Assembly: GCF_004153685.1 (NCBI RefSeq)
Contig: NZ_SDQD01000001.1
Location: 620,001 to 684,000 of the forward strand
Source: Pollutimonas harenae
Lineage (GTDB): Bacteria > Pseudomonadota > Gammaproteobacteria > Burkholderiales > Burkholderiaceae_B
Reading direction: 5' to 3'
DNA length: 64,000 nt
Below, piece after piece: positions 1 through 8,990 of the stretch. The notes beneath the pieces are model-generated. The model was not told the DNA's origin. It ran no database searches and saw only the letters and a program-made list of their open reading frames with translations. Numbering within the stretch: the first letter of the stretch is position 1; each line of letters opens with the position of its first letter. The position numbers and the translations under genes were made by a program.

Positions 1-133
1 TGGCCGGCACATGGTGCTGATCGCTGGCCGCGTCAGTCAGGGCAGTAAGGCGAACCATAAAGACAGCACTGGCCATAGGCCCCATGCCACCCAACACTCC
101 AAGGAAACGGCCGGCAAATTCACTATCAGGCAT
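1..133 (-). CDS. Aspartate/glutamate racemase family protein (N-terminal part, cut by window edge)
   Basis: Only the first 44 codons are inside the window; the gene runs off the left edge. The translation from the ATG at 131-133 contains FLGVLGGMGPMAS, the glycine-rich opening motif of the aspartate/glutamate/hydantoin racemase family, followed by RLTALTDAASDQHHVP, which matches the family's usual ARDQDHVP stretch. Members are cofactor-independent racemases using two cysteines; the cysteines lie outside this window. It begins 40 bases after the ABC ATPase gene and is the last visible gene of the cuyA-glt operon, which suggests interconversion of acidic amino acid enantiomers taken up by that importer. 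Family call is firm; substrate is inference. Confidence 0.82.
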   Translation of the reverse strand, partial: MPDSEFAGRFLGVLGGMGPMASAVFMVRLTALTDAASDQHHVPA

Positions 134-173
134 GGCTGGGACTTATCGATGCGGTACGAAAAAATAAAAAGGT

Positions 174-908
174 TCAGTGATGCAGGATCTTGGACAGAAA
201 ATGCTGCGCGCGCTCTGAGCGGGCCTCCATATTGCCGAAGAACTCTTCATTGCTGCAATCTTCGACAATTTTTCCGGCGTCCATGAATACAACACGGTCG
301 GCCACTTTGCGGGCAAACCCCATTTCGTGGGTAACCACCATCATGGTCATGCCTTCGCGGGCCAGGTCTACCATGACGTCAAGCACCTCATTGACCATTT
401 CAGGGTCGAGTGCCGACGTGGGTTCGTCGAACAGCATGGCTATGGGATCCATGGCCAGGGCGCGGGCAATCGCCACGCGCTGCTGCTGACCACCCGATAA
501 CTGGCCGGGGAATTTATCTTGGTGCGCTCTCAGGCCGACGCGATCGAGCAGACTTCCGGCTCGCTCCCTGGCTTCTTCTGTGCTGCGTCCCAATACTTTT
601 ACCTGGGCAAGCTCGAGGTTTTGATTCACCGACAAATGGGGAAAGAGTTCGAAGCTCTGGAAAACCATGCCTATGCGCGCACGCAACTTGGGCAGATTGG
701 TACCAGCTGCGCCCACTGAGACGCCGTCCACGAAGATTTCGCCTTTCTGGAAAGGCTCGAGTCCGTTAACCGTCTTGATCAGGGTGGACTTGCCAGACCC
801 GGATGGGCCGCACACCACGACGACTTCGCCGCTGGCCACCTGTGTACTGCAGTCGTCCAGCACCTGGGTGCTTCCGTACCACTTGCTGATGTGCTTGATA
901 TCTATCAT
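174..908 (-). CDS. gltL: Polar amino acid ABC transporter ATP-binding protein (GltL/GlnQ type)
   Basis: This 244-residue protein is the cytoplasmic ATPase that drives an acidic or polar amino acid importer. Walker A is GPSGSGKST near residue 35, the ABC signature is LSGGQQQR near residue 137, and Walker B is [11 protein letters not shown] near residue 158, followed by the H-loop histidine in VVTHEMG. All catalytic motifs are intact and the length is normal for GltL/GlnQ. It lies 26 bases downstream of the gltK-like permease and belongs to the operon cuyA-gltI-gltJ-gltK-gltL-racemase. Specificity is set by the binding protein, so 'gltL' marks the family and not a proven substrate. Confidence 0.92.
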   Translation of the reverse strand: MIDIKHISKWYGSTQVLDDCSTQVASGEVVVVCGPSGSGKSTLIKTVNGLEPFQKGEIFVDGVSVGAAGTNLPKLRARIGMVFQSFELFPHLSVNQNLELAQVKVLGRSTEEARERAGSLLDRVGLRAHQDKFPGQLSGGQQQRVAIARALAMDPIAMLFDEPTSALDPEMVNEVLDVMVDLAREGMTMMVVTHEMGFARKVADRVVFMDAGKIVEDCSNEEFFGNMEARSERAQHFLSKILHH

Positions 909-934
909 TCAGTCTCCCGCTGTTTCATGGCTTG

Positions 935-1624
935 TTATCGAACTATGCTGGTGCGCTGGCGCAGATGGCGCACCAGCAAGGAAGCAGCATAGCTCATGAT
1001 GAAGTAGACCAAGGCCACAAACATATACATTTCAATCAGGCGGCCATCACGCTGCGCCACCTTCACCGCGGCACCCAGAAAGTCGGTCAGCGACAGCACA
1101 TACACCAGGGACGTATCTTGAAAAAGGACGATGGTTTGTGTCAGCAATATAGGGGTCATATTACGGAACGCCTGTGGCAAAACCACCTTGCCCATCACCT
1201 GCCAGTAGGTCAGGCCCAGCGCATAGCCGGCCGAATGCTGGCCGCGCGGGACTGACTGAATACCTGCTCGCATGATTTCGCAAAAATAAGCAGCCTCGAA
1301 CAGGGTGAACGTGACCAATGCCGAGGTGAATCCACCCACTGCCACCGGTCGGGAAGCCCCGGTCAGCCAAGCGCCTATATAAGGCACCAGGAAATAAAAC
1401 CAGAAAATAACCAGTATCAACGGTAGGGCGCGCAGCAAATTTACATATGTTCCTGCGGCCCAGGCCAGCGGCTTGATGCCGGACAAGCGGCACATGGCCA
1501 GCAAGGTACCCAGGATCAGTCCGCCCAGCGCCGACATAATGGTCAATTTAAGCGTAAACACCATGCCATCGCGGAACAAATACACCCATGAGCGCTGGAT
1601 GACATCGAAATCAAATTCGCTCAT
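935..1624 (-). CDS. gltK: Glutamate/aspartate-type ABC transporter permease (GltK-like)
   Basis: This 229-residue inner-membrane permease belongs to the His/Glu/Gln (HisM-like) family. Several hydrophobic membrane segments are visible, and the cytoplasmic EAA-type loop that contacts the ATPase appears as AGIQSVPRGQHSAGYALGLT near residues 121-140. Its start codon overlaps the stop of gltJ (ATGA type), showing tight translational coupling. Together with GltJ it forms a heterodimeric channel for the substrate delivered by GltI. Length and motifs are typical. Confidence 0.9.
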   Translation of the reverse strand: MSEFDFDVIQRSWVYLFRDGMVFTLKLTIMSALGGLILGTLLAMCRLSGIKPLAWAAGTYVNLLRALPLILVIFWFYFLVPYIGAWLTGASRPVAVGGFTSALVTFTLFEAAYFCEIMRAGIQSVPRGQHSAGYALGLTYWQVMGKVVLPQAFRNMTPILLTQTIVLFQDTSLVYVLSLTDFLGAAVKVAQRDGRLIEMYMFVALVYFIMSYAASLLVRHLRQRTSIVR

Positions 1625-2376
1625 GAGGTCACCTTTTCTGCCTTGACCGGACCAATGAAACCCGGCACGGCCAAGCGTCGCTCAAGTAGTCGCATACCGC
1701 TTACAACAACCAGGTTCAGGATCAGATAGAACAGCGTGGCCAACGCAAACGTTTCGAAGACCTGAAAGCTGAACTCCTGCATGGACCGGGCCGCGCCGAC
1801 CAGTTCGAACAAGCCTATGGTGAAAGCTACCGATGTGTTTTTGATCAGGTTGAGCAGTTCAGAAGTAAGCGGCGGCAGGATGATGCGAAACGAGCTGGGC
1901 AAGAGTACGTAGCGGTACACTTGCGCCGGCTCCAGCCCCAAAGCCGTCGCAGCCATGCGCTGCCCGACAGGCAGCGACTCGATCCCGGCCCTGACCTGCT
2001 CAGCTACACGCGACGAGGTATAAAACCCCAGGCACAACACCGCCGGTATAAATATGCCCCACGGCGGCGCGATCTGTTTGATGGCATCACCCAGGCTGCG
2101 CGGCACCAACTCGGGCATGACGAAATACCACAGGAACATCTGCACCAGCAGCGGCACATTGCGCAACAGCTCTACATAGGCCGTGCCCAGGCGCCGCGCC
2201 CAGGGCATGCTGGTTGTGCGCGCCACACCAACCAGGGTACCCATGCTCAGAGCGAGTATCCAGGACAGTGTGGCTGTTCCTATGGTCCAGGCCAGGCCCT
2301 CGAGCAGCGTCTGCAAATACGTGATGCCGCCCGGAGCCTCGTCAAAAAAAACCAGCCAGTTCCAGTTGTAATTCAT
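1621..2376 (-). CDS. gltJ: Glutamate/aspartate-type ABC transporter permease (GltJ-like)
   Basis: This 251-residue inner-membrane permease opens with MNYNWNWLVFFDEAP, typical of GltJ, and carries the permease loop RAGIESLPVGQRMAATALGL near residues 129-148. It has about five hydrophobic segments and pairs with the neighbouring GltK-like permease. It begins 13 bases after the binding-protein gene and overlaps the next permease by four bases. The transported amino acid is likely acidic, judged from the family, but may be an analogue such as cysteate given the neighbouring lyase. Confidence 0.91.
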   Translation of the reverse strand: MNYNWNWLVFFDEAPGGITYLQTLLEGLAWTIGTATLSWILALSMGTLVGVARTTSMPWARRLGTAYVELLRNVPLLVQMFLWYFVMPELVPRSLGDAIKQIAPPWGIFIPAVLCLGFYTSSRVAEQVRAGIESLPVGQRMAATALGLEPAQVYRYVLLPSSFRIILPPLTSELLNLIKNTSVAFTIGLFELVGAARSMQEFSFQVFETFALATLFYLILNLVVVSGMRLLERRLAVPGFIGPVKAEKVTS

Positions 2377-2389
2377 GCGGGTTTTTTAT

Positions 2390-3292
2390 TTACTTATACA
2401 CGTCTGGATCAGGCGAATCGGTAGGATTGGCCATGGCTTTCTTGAGCTGTTCGCTGATGGGCCAGTTCAAGTTCACATTTTTTGGAGGAATGGGCGATTC
2501 AAACCATTTCTTGTACAGCTCGGCTAGTGAACCATCTTTCATCATGCCGATAATGGTGTCATCAACCACTTTCTTGAACTCAGGATCATCCTTGGGTTCC
2601 ATGATGGCATAAGGCTCTACGGTGTAGGCGTCCTTGCTGATCATCCATTCGCTGGGGTCGCGTGAGGTGGCCACCAGCCCAGCCAGCAAGATGTCGTCCA
2701 TAAAGAAGGCAGCCGCACGACCATTGTTGACTGTCAGCAAGGCTTCGGCGTGATCTTTAGCGGGAATGATGTTCATGCCCAGCTTTTGCTTCTCGTTGGC
2801 ACCGGTGGCCCAGCGTATATTGCTGGTGCCCGCCGTAGACACCACAGTCTTGCCTTTCAGATCGTCAAGGTTATTGATATTTGACGATTTCTTGGCCACG
2901 AACCGGGTGGCGGTCACGAACGTGGTGGGGGCAAAGGTAACCTGAGCCTGGCGCGCTTTGGTGTTGGTGGACGAGCCGCAATTCAAATCTACGGTGCCGT
3001 TGGCCAGCAGAGGAATGCGGGTAGATGATGTAACCGGCACCATCTTCACATTGATCTTGTCCATGCCTAGTTTCTCTTTTACGGCCTCGACAATGTTTTT
3101 GCAGATATCCATGGAATAACCTATGGGCTGCTGCTTATCGTCAAGATAGGAAAAAGGAATGGAGGAATCGCGATGACCCAGGGCGATTTCGCCGGTGGAT
3201 TTGATTTTTTCAAGCCGGCCGTCGGCATAAACCGGTGCGGTTGCAACCACGGCCAGGGCGGTAAACAAGGTTGTAATAGTCGTTTTTTTCAT
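2390..3292 (-). CDS. gltI: Glutamate/aspartate-type periplasmic substrate-binding protein (GltI-like)
   Basis: This 300-residue protein begins with a Sec signal peptide (MKKTTITTLFTALAVVATAP, cleavage near VYA-DG) and is a family 3 solute-binding protein. Recognisable stretches are GEIALGHRDSSIPFSYLDD, which forms the first lobe, the LNCGSSTNT region near residue 105 (LECGSTTN in E. coli GltI), and the C-terminal PIPPKNVNLNWP, close to the equivalent end of GltI. It captures the substrate in the periplasm and delivers it to GltJK. It lies 27 bases downstream of the sulfo-lyase gene, in the same operon. A cysteate or other acidic-analogue specificity is possible but cannot be read from the sequence alone. 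Confidence 0.9.
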   Translation of the reverse strand: MKKTTITTLFTALAVVATAPVYADGRLEKIKSTGEIALGHRDSSIPFSYLDDKQQPIGYSMDICKNIVEAVKEKLGMDKINVKMVPVTSSTRIPLLANGTVDLNCGSSTNTKARQAQVTFAPTTFVTATRFVAKKSSNINNLDDLKGKTVVSTAGTSNIRWATGANEKQKLGMNIIPAKDHAEALLTVNNGRAAAFFMDDILLAGLVATSRDPSEWMISKDAYTVEPYAIMEPKDDPEFKKVVDDTIIGMMKDGSLAELYKKWFESPIPPKNVNLNWPISEQLKKAMANPTDSPDPDVYK

Positions 3293-3319
3293 AGTTTTGT
3301 CTCCGTGTATCTTGTAGAT

Positions 3320-4318
3320 CTAGAAAAGCTGGCGGTATCCGTATAGGCCAACCGCACCGCCAGTATGTACAAACACCACGTTTTCATTTTTCTTGAAGTG
3401 CCCTGAGCGGATCAGTGCAATCAAGCCGGCCATACCTTTGCCTGAATAGACCGGATCCAGCAAAATTGCTTCGAGCTCTGCCGTCAGGCGTACAGCTTCG
3501 ATCATGCTATCGGTGGGTATGCCATAGCCATCGCCGACATAGTCGGAATTGGCCACCACATCGGCACGCTCGACCGACGATGTCGGCAAGCCCATGTAGT
3601 CTACCGTAGCCTGCACCAATTTCCAGACATTTTCTTCTTGCTTGTCTTTGGGTGCACGCACACTCACACCATATACGGGTATGCCACTATTGCTGCTGCG
3701 CAAGCCCACCACCAGCCCCGCTTGGGTACCGGTACTACCCGTGGCGTGCACGACGTGATCTATGCGCAAACCAGTTTCAAAAGACTGATTCAACAATTCC
3801 TGCGCGCAGCCTACGTAGCCCAATGCCCCGACGGGATTGGAGCCGCCACCCGGTATGACATAAGGCTTGTGCCCCGCACTGCGCAGTTCAGCGGCCAGTT
3901 TTTCCATTTCCTGCTGCATGTCGGTGCCAGCCGGGTAACGACCGACAATTTCGCCGCCCAGCAGGCGATCAAGCAGTACGTTGCCCGAGTGCTCGTATTC
4001 GTCAGTGGCTTCGGTGACGCGCTGCTCAAGCAAAATCTTGCACTGCAAGCCAACCTTCGCTGCTGCCGCTACGGTTTGGCGTGCATGATTCGATTGCACA
4101 GCACCTTGCGTAATCAGGGTGTCGGCGCCCTGCTCCAGCGCCTGAGCCACCAAAAACTCAAGCTTGCGCGTTTTATTACCGCCGGTAGCAAGGCCAGTGC
4201 AATCATCCCGCTTGATATACAGATTCGGACCACCCAGATGCTTGGTCAAGTTGGGCATGAACTCGAGCGGAGTGGGAAAGTGACCGAGACGAATACGAGG
4301 ATAGGCGCCGAGATGCAT
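3320..4318 (-). CDS. cuyA: L-cysteate sulfo-lyase (CuyA-like; D-cysteine desulfhydrase/ACC deaminase family)
   Basis: This 332-residue pyridoxal-phosphate enzyme belongs to the fold-type II ACC deaminase/D-cysteine desulfhydrase family. The PLP lysine lies in [11 protein letters not shown] near residue 51, and the phosphate-binding region is in [12 protein letters not shown] near residue 192. The stretches [48 protein letters not shown] and [12 protein letters not shown] resemble CuyA of Ruegeria more than E. coli DcyD, as I remember those sequences. CuyA converts L-cysteate to pyruvate, sulfite and ammonium. It is the first gene of the operon with the glt-type importer and is divergent from a LysR regulator. 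D-cysteine desulfhydrase remains the alternative call. Confidence 0.75.
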   Translation of the reverse strand: MHLGAYPRIRLGHFPTPLEFMPNLTKHLGGPNLYIKRDDCTGLATGGNKTRKLEFLVAQALEQGADTLITQGAVQSNHARQTVAAAAKVGLQCKILLEQRVTEATDEYEHSGNVLLDRLLGGEIVGRYPAGTDMQQEMEKLAAELRSAGHKPYVIPGGGSNPVGALGYVGCAQELLNQSFETGLRIDHVVHATGSTGTQAGLVVGLRSSNSGIPVYGVSVRAPKDKQEENVWKLVQATVDYMGLPTSSVERADVVANSDYVGDGYGIPTDSMIEAVRLTAELEAILLDPVYSGKGMAGLIALIRSGHFKKNENVVFVHTGGAVGLYGYRQLF

Positions 4319-4405
4319 TGCATGTCTCCATAATAAAGTTTGCCTGGCTATTACTGAATCGTACTGACAGCTTCGTGTTTTGCCTAATACTATATTTTTA
4401 GAGTC

Positions 4406-4424
4406 TTATGCTATTTTTGCATAA
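4406..4424. promoter_or_regulatory. Inverted repeat, probable LysR-type regulator binding site
   Basis: TTATGC, seven bases, then GCATAA form a perfect 6-bp inverted repeat, compatible with the T-N11-A pattern of LysR-type sites. It lies between the divergent cuyA-like operon (start 4318) and the LysR gene (start 4464), where an autoregulating LysR protein normally binds. It is seen directly; its function is inferred. Confidence 0.55.
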
Positions 4425-4463
4425 TGCAAGATACGCTTGGCGGAGCAGAACGGGAGAGTGAGA

Positions 4464-5369
4464 ATGAAACTGGCCTGGATAGAAGACTTGCTGACATTGG
4501 TGGATGCGGGTACGTTTTCGCGGGCGGCTGTCTTGCGCAATGTGACACAGCCAGCCTTTTCGCGCCGCATTCAGCTGCTGGAAGCCTGGCTCGATGTAGA
4601 GCTGATAGATCGACGCAGCCAGCCCATGCGCTTGTCGGCCATAGCAGAGCGGCATATCCCCGAGTTTCGCGCATTGCTTCACGATCTGAGCCAGTTGCGC
4701 GCCCGCATGCAAACCGAGACCCACGGCACCGCACGTATTGTGCTGGTCACTCAGCACTCCCTGACCATGACCCAGCTGCCCGCTTTGCTCAAGCTCATTG
4801 CGCAGCACCCCGCCTCCCAACTGGAATTCAATGTGCGCTCTGAAAACAGGGACGAGTGCGTCACTCTGTTCATGCGCAAGCAAGCCGATCTCCTGCTCTG
4901 CATGGAAGAGCACGACGAACTCTTGCTGGACTGGATGCCGGATGCGGGCCGCATGTGTCTTGGCACCGAAACCTTCATTCCAGTCAGCGCCAGGACCGCT
5001 GACAATGCCCCCATGCACTACCCGAAGCAGGGCACCACACTCAAGCTGCTGGCCTACCCCCCTGACAGCTTCCTGGGTCGCATCATGCACAAACATGGCG
5101 TGGGCGCATTGCTCACGCGCCAGCATGTGGAAGTCGTCCATGAATCCGTCTTCCTGGCCGGCATCAAGGAAATGGTCATGGCCGGCCTGGGCATGGCCTG
5201 GCTGCCCGAAGGCCTGGTACAACGCGAGCTCGAGTCCGGCAGCCTTATTGTGGTGCGTAACGGACTGAAGCACGTGAAGCTTGACCTGGGCTTATACCGT
5301 GGCGCTCACGCTACCTACCCGGCCGCGATAGATCGTCTGTGGAGCCTGTTGCACACCCGGCCAGCCTGA
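4464..5369 (+). CDS. LysR-family transcriptional regulator
   Basis: This is a 301-residue LysR-type regulator. The N-terminal helix-turn-helix is at residues 3-60 (DAGTFSRAAVLRNVTQPAFS followed by RRIQLLEAWL), and a LysR substrate-binding domain follows. I chose the ATG at 4464 over the in-frame TTG at 4437 because it is preceded by a GGGAGAGTGAG ribosome-binding region and opens with MKLAWIEDLLTL, the normal LysR start. It is divergent from the cuyA-glt operon and probably controls it in response to the operon's substrate or a product. The effector is unknown. Confidence 0.88.
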   Translation: MKLAWIEDLLTLVDAGTFSRAAVLRNVTQPAFSRRIQLLEAWLDVELIDRRSQPMRLSAIAERHIPEFRALLHDLSQLRARMQTETHGTARIVLVTQHSLTMTQLPALLKLIAQHPASQLEFNVRSENRDECVTLFMRKQADLLLCMEEHDELLLDWMPDAGRMCLGTETFIPVSARTADNAPMHYPKQGTTLKLLAYPPDSFLGRIMHKHGVGALLTRQHVEVVHESVFLAGIKEMVMAGLGMAWLPEGLVQRELESGSLIVVRNGLKHVKLDLGLYRGAHATYPAAIDRLWSLLHTRPA

Positions 5370-5470
5370 TACAAAGCCCATGTCTGCCGGCCACGTTTTG
5401 CTGGGCTTGCGATTTAAACGGCATAATAGAGGCCTTCAAAGCAAGCGCGCCTGACTCATCCAATAACAAC

Positions 5471-7093
5471 ATGAGCACTTCACCTTTAGCTCCCTTGCAG
5501 CACGCCAACTTCCGCGCCCTCTGGACAGCCACACTGGCGTCCAACCTGGGCGGGTTGGTGCAAATCGTGGGTGCCGGCTGGATGATGACCAGCATTTCGG
5601 CCTCGGCCGACATGGTGGCCCTGGTGCAGGCCGCCACCACGCTGCCCATCATGATTTTTTCGCTCGCGGCAGGTGCTTTGGCCGACAACTTCAACCGCCG
5701 CAACATCATGCTGGTGGCACAAACACTAATGATGGTCGTGTCAGCCGCCTTGGCCATTTTCGCCTTTGCCGGGCTGATCACACCCTGGCTGCTGCTGTTC
5801 TTTACTTTTCTTATCGGCTGCGGCACTGCTTTGCACAACCCTTCCTGGCAGGCATCCATGGGTGACCTGGTCCCGCGTGAAGAGTTATCGGGTGCCATCA
5901 CACTGAACAGCATGAGCTATAACCTCATGCGCAGCATCGGGCCGGCGGTGGGCGGCATCATTGTTGCCGTGGCCGGCGCGGCCTTCGCCTTTGCCGTAAA
6001 CGCCGTCAGCTATTTTGCCCTGATCAGGGCATTGGCTCGCTGGAAGCCCGAACGAACCCCCAATCCGCTACCGCGCGAATCCTTTGGCAGCGCCATGTCG
6101 GCCGGACTGCGTTACATCGCCCTGTCGCCCAATTTGCTCAAGGTCATGTTCCGCAGCTTTATTTTCGGCCTGACAGCAGTATCTGTGCTGGCCTTGCTGC
6201 CGCTCGTCACCCGCGACCTGGTCACCGGTGGCGCTTTTTCCTACGGCATCATTCTGGGCTGTTTTGGTGCGGGTGCCATAGGCGGTGCCCTGTTGAATGC
6301 ACGGGTACGCGAACGATGGGCCAACGAAACCATCGTCCGGGGCACCTTTCTGGTGTTTGCACTGAGTCTTGTTGCCATGGCTTTCAGCCGCCAGTTGTGG
6401 CTAAGCTGCCTGGCTGTATTGCCCGCTGGTGCATGCTGGGTCATGACGCTGTCATTGTTCAACGTCACCGTACAGTTATCCACACCGCGCTGGGTAGTGG
6501 GACGAGCCCTGGCGCTGTATCAAACAGCCACCTTTGGCGGCATGGCGGTTGGCAGCTGGATTTGGGGTATCGCAGCCGAAGCACAAGGAACCGACAATGC
6601 GCTGATTCTGGCCGGTGCAGTCATGGTGTTTGGCGCGGCCATAGGTTTGCGCTTTGTATTGCCCGAGTTTGGCAAGCTCAGCCTTGACCCGCTCGACACC
6701 TTCCACGAACCTGCCCTGCAGCTGGATTTGCGTTCGCGCAGCGGTCCCATCATGATCATGGTCGACTATGAAATCGCTCAGCAAGATGTCAACACCTTCC
6801 TGAGCCTCATGTCGCAACGCAGGCGTATACGCCTGCGTGATGGCGCGCGTCAGTGGTCGTTGCTGCGCGATCTGGAAAATCCGCGCATATGGTCTGAAAC
6901 CTATCACGTTCCCACCTGGGTGGAATACGTCAGGCATCATCAGCGCCGCACACAGGCCGATGGCGAAGTATTCAGCCAGTTGCTGGCCCTGCACCGCGGC
7001 AACAAGCCGCCACACGTGCACCGCATGATAGAACGCCAGACGGTACCGGTACGCGACGACACCCCCTTGAAAACACACACAGAGATTCCATAG
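5471..7093 (+). CDS. MFS transporter with extra C-terminal domain (DUF894/enterobactin-exporter-like family)
   Basis: This is a 540-residue protein. Residues 1 to about 405 form a 12-helix major facilitator, with sequences such as ALWTATLASNLGGLVQIVGA and LAAGALADNFNRRN (the loop 2-3 motif), as in the EntS/DUF894 group. The last 130 residues are soluble (for instance VPTWVEYVRHHQRRTQADGE) and look like the ferredoxin-like NIPSNAP/monooxygenase-like tail seen in some of these transporters. The start at 5471 gives MSTSPLAPLQHANFRALW, the family's normal beginning; the reading frame is open further upstream but overlaps the LysR gene. Substrate unknown; export of a small organic compound is likely. 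Confidence 0.85.
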   Translation: MSTSPLAPLQHANFRALWTATLASNLGGLVQIVGAGWMMTSISASADMVALVQAATTLPIMIFSLAAGALADNFNRRNIMLVAQTLMMVVSAALAIFAFAGLITPWLLLFFTFLIGCGTALHNPSWQASMGDLVPREELSGAITLNSMSYNLMRSIGPAVGGIIVAVAGAAFAFAVNAVSYFALIRALARWKPERTPNPLPRESFGSAMSAGLRYIALSPNLLKVMFRSFIFGLTAVSVLALLPLVTRDLVTGGAFSYGIILGCFGAGAIGGALLNARVRERWANETIVRGTFLVFALSLVAMAFSRQLWLSCLAVLPAGACWVMTLSLFNVTVQLSTPRWVVGRALALYQTATFGGMAVGSWIWGIAAEAQGTDNALILAGAVMVFGAAIGLRFVLPEFGKLSLDPLDTFHEPALQLDLRSRSGPIMIMVDYEIAQQDVNTFLSLMSQRRRIRLRDGARQWSLLRDLENPRIWSETYHVPTWVEYVRHHQRRTQADGEVFSQLLALHRGNKPPHVHRMIERQTVPVRDDTPLKTHTEIP

Positions 7094-7110
7094 GAAGCCT
7101 GTACAAGGTA

Positions 7111-7137
7111 GCGGGCAAACCCAAAGGCTTGGCCCGC
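7111..7137. terminator. Possible bidirectional terminator hairpin between convergent genes
   Basis: GCGGGC at 7111-7116 pairs with GCCCGC at 7132-7137 between the MFS gene and the convergent BKACE gene. There is no T-run on either side, so intrinsic termination is uncertain. Confidence 0.35.
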
Positions 7138-7150
7138 CTGCCCCAGGAGA

Positions 7151-8083
7151 TCAGAACTCCAGCTTGTCGCTGCCTTTCAGTTGCAAGGTGGCGCGGGCCT
7201 CGTCAGGCGTGGCCACTTCCAGGTTCAGTGCTTCGATGACGGTGCGTATCTGGCTGACCTGCTGGCCGTTCGACGACGCCAGCTGGCCGGGACCTATCCA
7301 GAGCGAGTCCTCGAGACCGACACGCACGTTCGAGCCCATAGCCGCACCCATGGTGGCCAAGGGGATCTGATTGCGGCCGGCGCCCAGAATCGACCACTGG
7401 TAATTATCGCCGAACAGACGGTCAGCCGTACGACGCATATGCATCAGGTCTTCGGGGTTGGGGCCTATACCGCCCAGGATGCCAAATACCGACTGAATGA
7501 AAGGTGGGCTTTGCACCAGCCCCCTATCCATGAAATGAGCCAGGTTGTAGAGGTGGCTGATGTCGTAGCACTCGAACTCGAAACGTGTCCCGTTGTCGGT
7601 GCCCCGGCGCAGAATGGTTTCAATATCTTTGTAGGTGTTCTTGAAAATCAGGTCGCGGCTGTTTTCCAGATGTTCGCGTTCCCATTCGTGTTCAAAGTTC
7701 TTGAAACGCTCGAGCATGGGGAACAGGCCGAAGTTCATGGACCCCATGTTCAAAGAGGCCAGCTCGGGCTTGAAAGTCATGACCGGACGCATGCGCTCTT
7801 CGACAGTCATGTGCGGACTACCGCCGGTGGTGATGTTGATGACGGCATCGGTATGTTCGCGGATTTTCGACAGGAATGGGCGGAAAAGCTCAGGGTCTTG
7901 CGAAGGCTTGCCGTTTTGCGGATCGCGAGCGTGCAGGTGCAAAATCGCCGCGCCGGCTTTGGCTGCGGCAATGGCCTGATCGGCGATCTGTTCGGCCGTG
8001 ACCGGCAGGTGCTTGGACATGCTTGGTGTATGAATGGCGCCAGTGACAGCGCAGGTAATAATGACTTTCTTCTTGCTTGCCAT
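7151..8083 (-). CDS. Beta-keto acid cleavage enzyme (BKACE, DUF849; 3-keto-5-aminohexanoate cleavage family)
   Basis: This is a 310-residue TIM-barrel zinc enzyme. The zinc and substrate motif HLHARDP is near residue 49, GGSPHMTVEER is near residue 87, and VRVGLEDSLW, with the conserved glutamate, is near residue 255. BKACE enzymes condense a beta-keto acid with acetyl-CoA to give acetoacetate plus a new acyl-CoA; known substrates include 3-keto-5-aminohexanoate, dehydrocarnitine and beta-ketoglutarate. It is downstream of an SDR in the same direction (56-base gap), which would supply the beta-keto acid from a beta-hydroxy acid. The actual substrate cannot be read from these motifs. Confidence 0.9.
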   Translation of the reverse strand: MASKKKVIITCAVTGAIHTPSMSKHLPVTAEQIADQAIAAAKAGAAILHLHARDPQNGKPSQDPELFRPFLSKIREHTDAVINITTGGSPHMTVEERMRPVMTFKPELASLNMGSMNFGLFPMLERFKNFEHEWEREHLENSRDLIFKNTYKDIETILRRGTDNGTRFEFECYDISHLYNLAHFMDRGLVQSPPFIQSVFGILGGIGPNPEDLMHMRRTADRLFGDNYQWSILGAGRNQIPLATMGAAMGSNVRVGLEDSLWIGPGQLASSNGQQVSQIRTVIEALNLEVATPDEARATLQLKGSDKLEF

Positions 8084-8139
8084 GATATTTACTATTCCAA
8101 GTTGATTGACGTGCGCCGCCGCAATGGCAGCTGGTGTTC

Positions 8140-8922
8140 TTAAATCAGGGCCTGGGTGTGGCCATCCACAGCCAGAGCTTGCCCGGTCACATTGCCTGCC
8201 GCGCCACTGGCCGAGAATAAGGCCATATTGGCAATATCTCGGGCCGTGACCAGGCGGCCCAGGGCCGCCTGCTGATCGTGCCTGCGTTCGATTTCTTCAA
8301 GCGGGATGCCCAGCGTTTTGGCCTTGGCAGCCATTACTGCGCGAATTCTGGGCCCTTCGACAGCACCCGGCAAAATAGCATTGACCCTGACCCCAAACTT
8401 GCCCAATTCAAGAGCCAGCGATTTGGTGAACCCGACCACCGCCCACTTGGACGCCGAGTAAGCGCTGCGACCGGCAAAACCCAGGTGGCCCGCTGCAGAG
8501 GAAAGATTGATCATGACCCCGGCTTCGGACTGCTTGAGCAGATCGACCGCCAGACGGGCGCACAAAAACTGACCGGTAATATTGACAGCCAGGGTGCGGT
8601 CCCAATCGGCCTTGCTGAGTGTTTCGACATAGCCTGTAGGGCCAGCGATACCGGCGTTGTTGATCAGGACATCGAGCCCTCCCAGCACTTGCCTGGTTTG
8701 CTCGAACAATGCCGCCACACTGTCTTCGTCGGCAACATCGGCCACCGTGGCATGCAGGCCCGGGCATTCCTTTTTGGCGGCATCAAGCAGCGTCTGGTTA
8801 AGATCACACACCAGCACCTGACAACCGGCAGCGGTAAATACCTTGGCCATCTCGAGCCCCAGGCCGCTGGCACCAGCGGTAATCAGGACTTTCTTGCCTT
8901 TCATACTAATATCTTCAAACAT
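8140..8922 (-). CDS. Short-chain dehydrogenase/reductase
   Basis: This is a 260-residue classical SDR. The nucleotide-binding motif TAGASGLGLEMA is at residues 16-27, NNAGIAG is near residue 88, and the catalytic YSASK is near residue 155. The aspartate after the second strand (VCDLN) points to NAD(H) preference. It precedes the BKACE gene and most likely oxidises a 3-hydroxy acid to the beta-keto acid that BKACE cleaves. It is divergent from a GntR/FCD regulator over a nested palindrome. The pathway role is inferred from context. Confidence 0.87.
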   Translation of the reverse strand: MFEDISMKGKKVLITAGASGLGLEMAKVFTAAGCQVLVCDLNQTLLDAAKKECPGLHATVADVADEDSVAALFEQTRQVLGGLDVLINNAGIAGPTGYVETLSKADWDRTLAVNITGQFLCARLAVDLLKQSEAGVMINLSSAAGHLGFAGRSAYSASKWAVVGFTKSLALELGKFGVRVNAILPGAVEGPRIRAVMAAKAKTLGIPLEEIERRHDQQAALGRLVTARDIANMALFSASGAAGNVTGQALAVDGHTQALI

Positions 8923-8990
8923 ACCTGGCCTTTAACACGTGCTCGCCACATAGGAAAAATGGCGATTTTGGTTTCACTGAACTATGGCTA

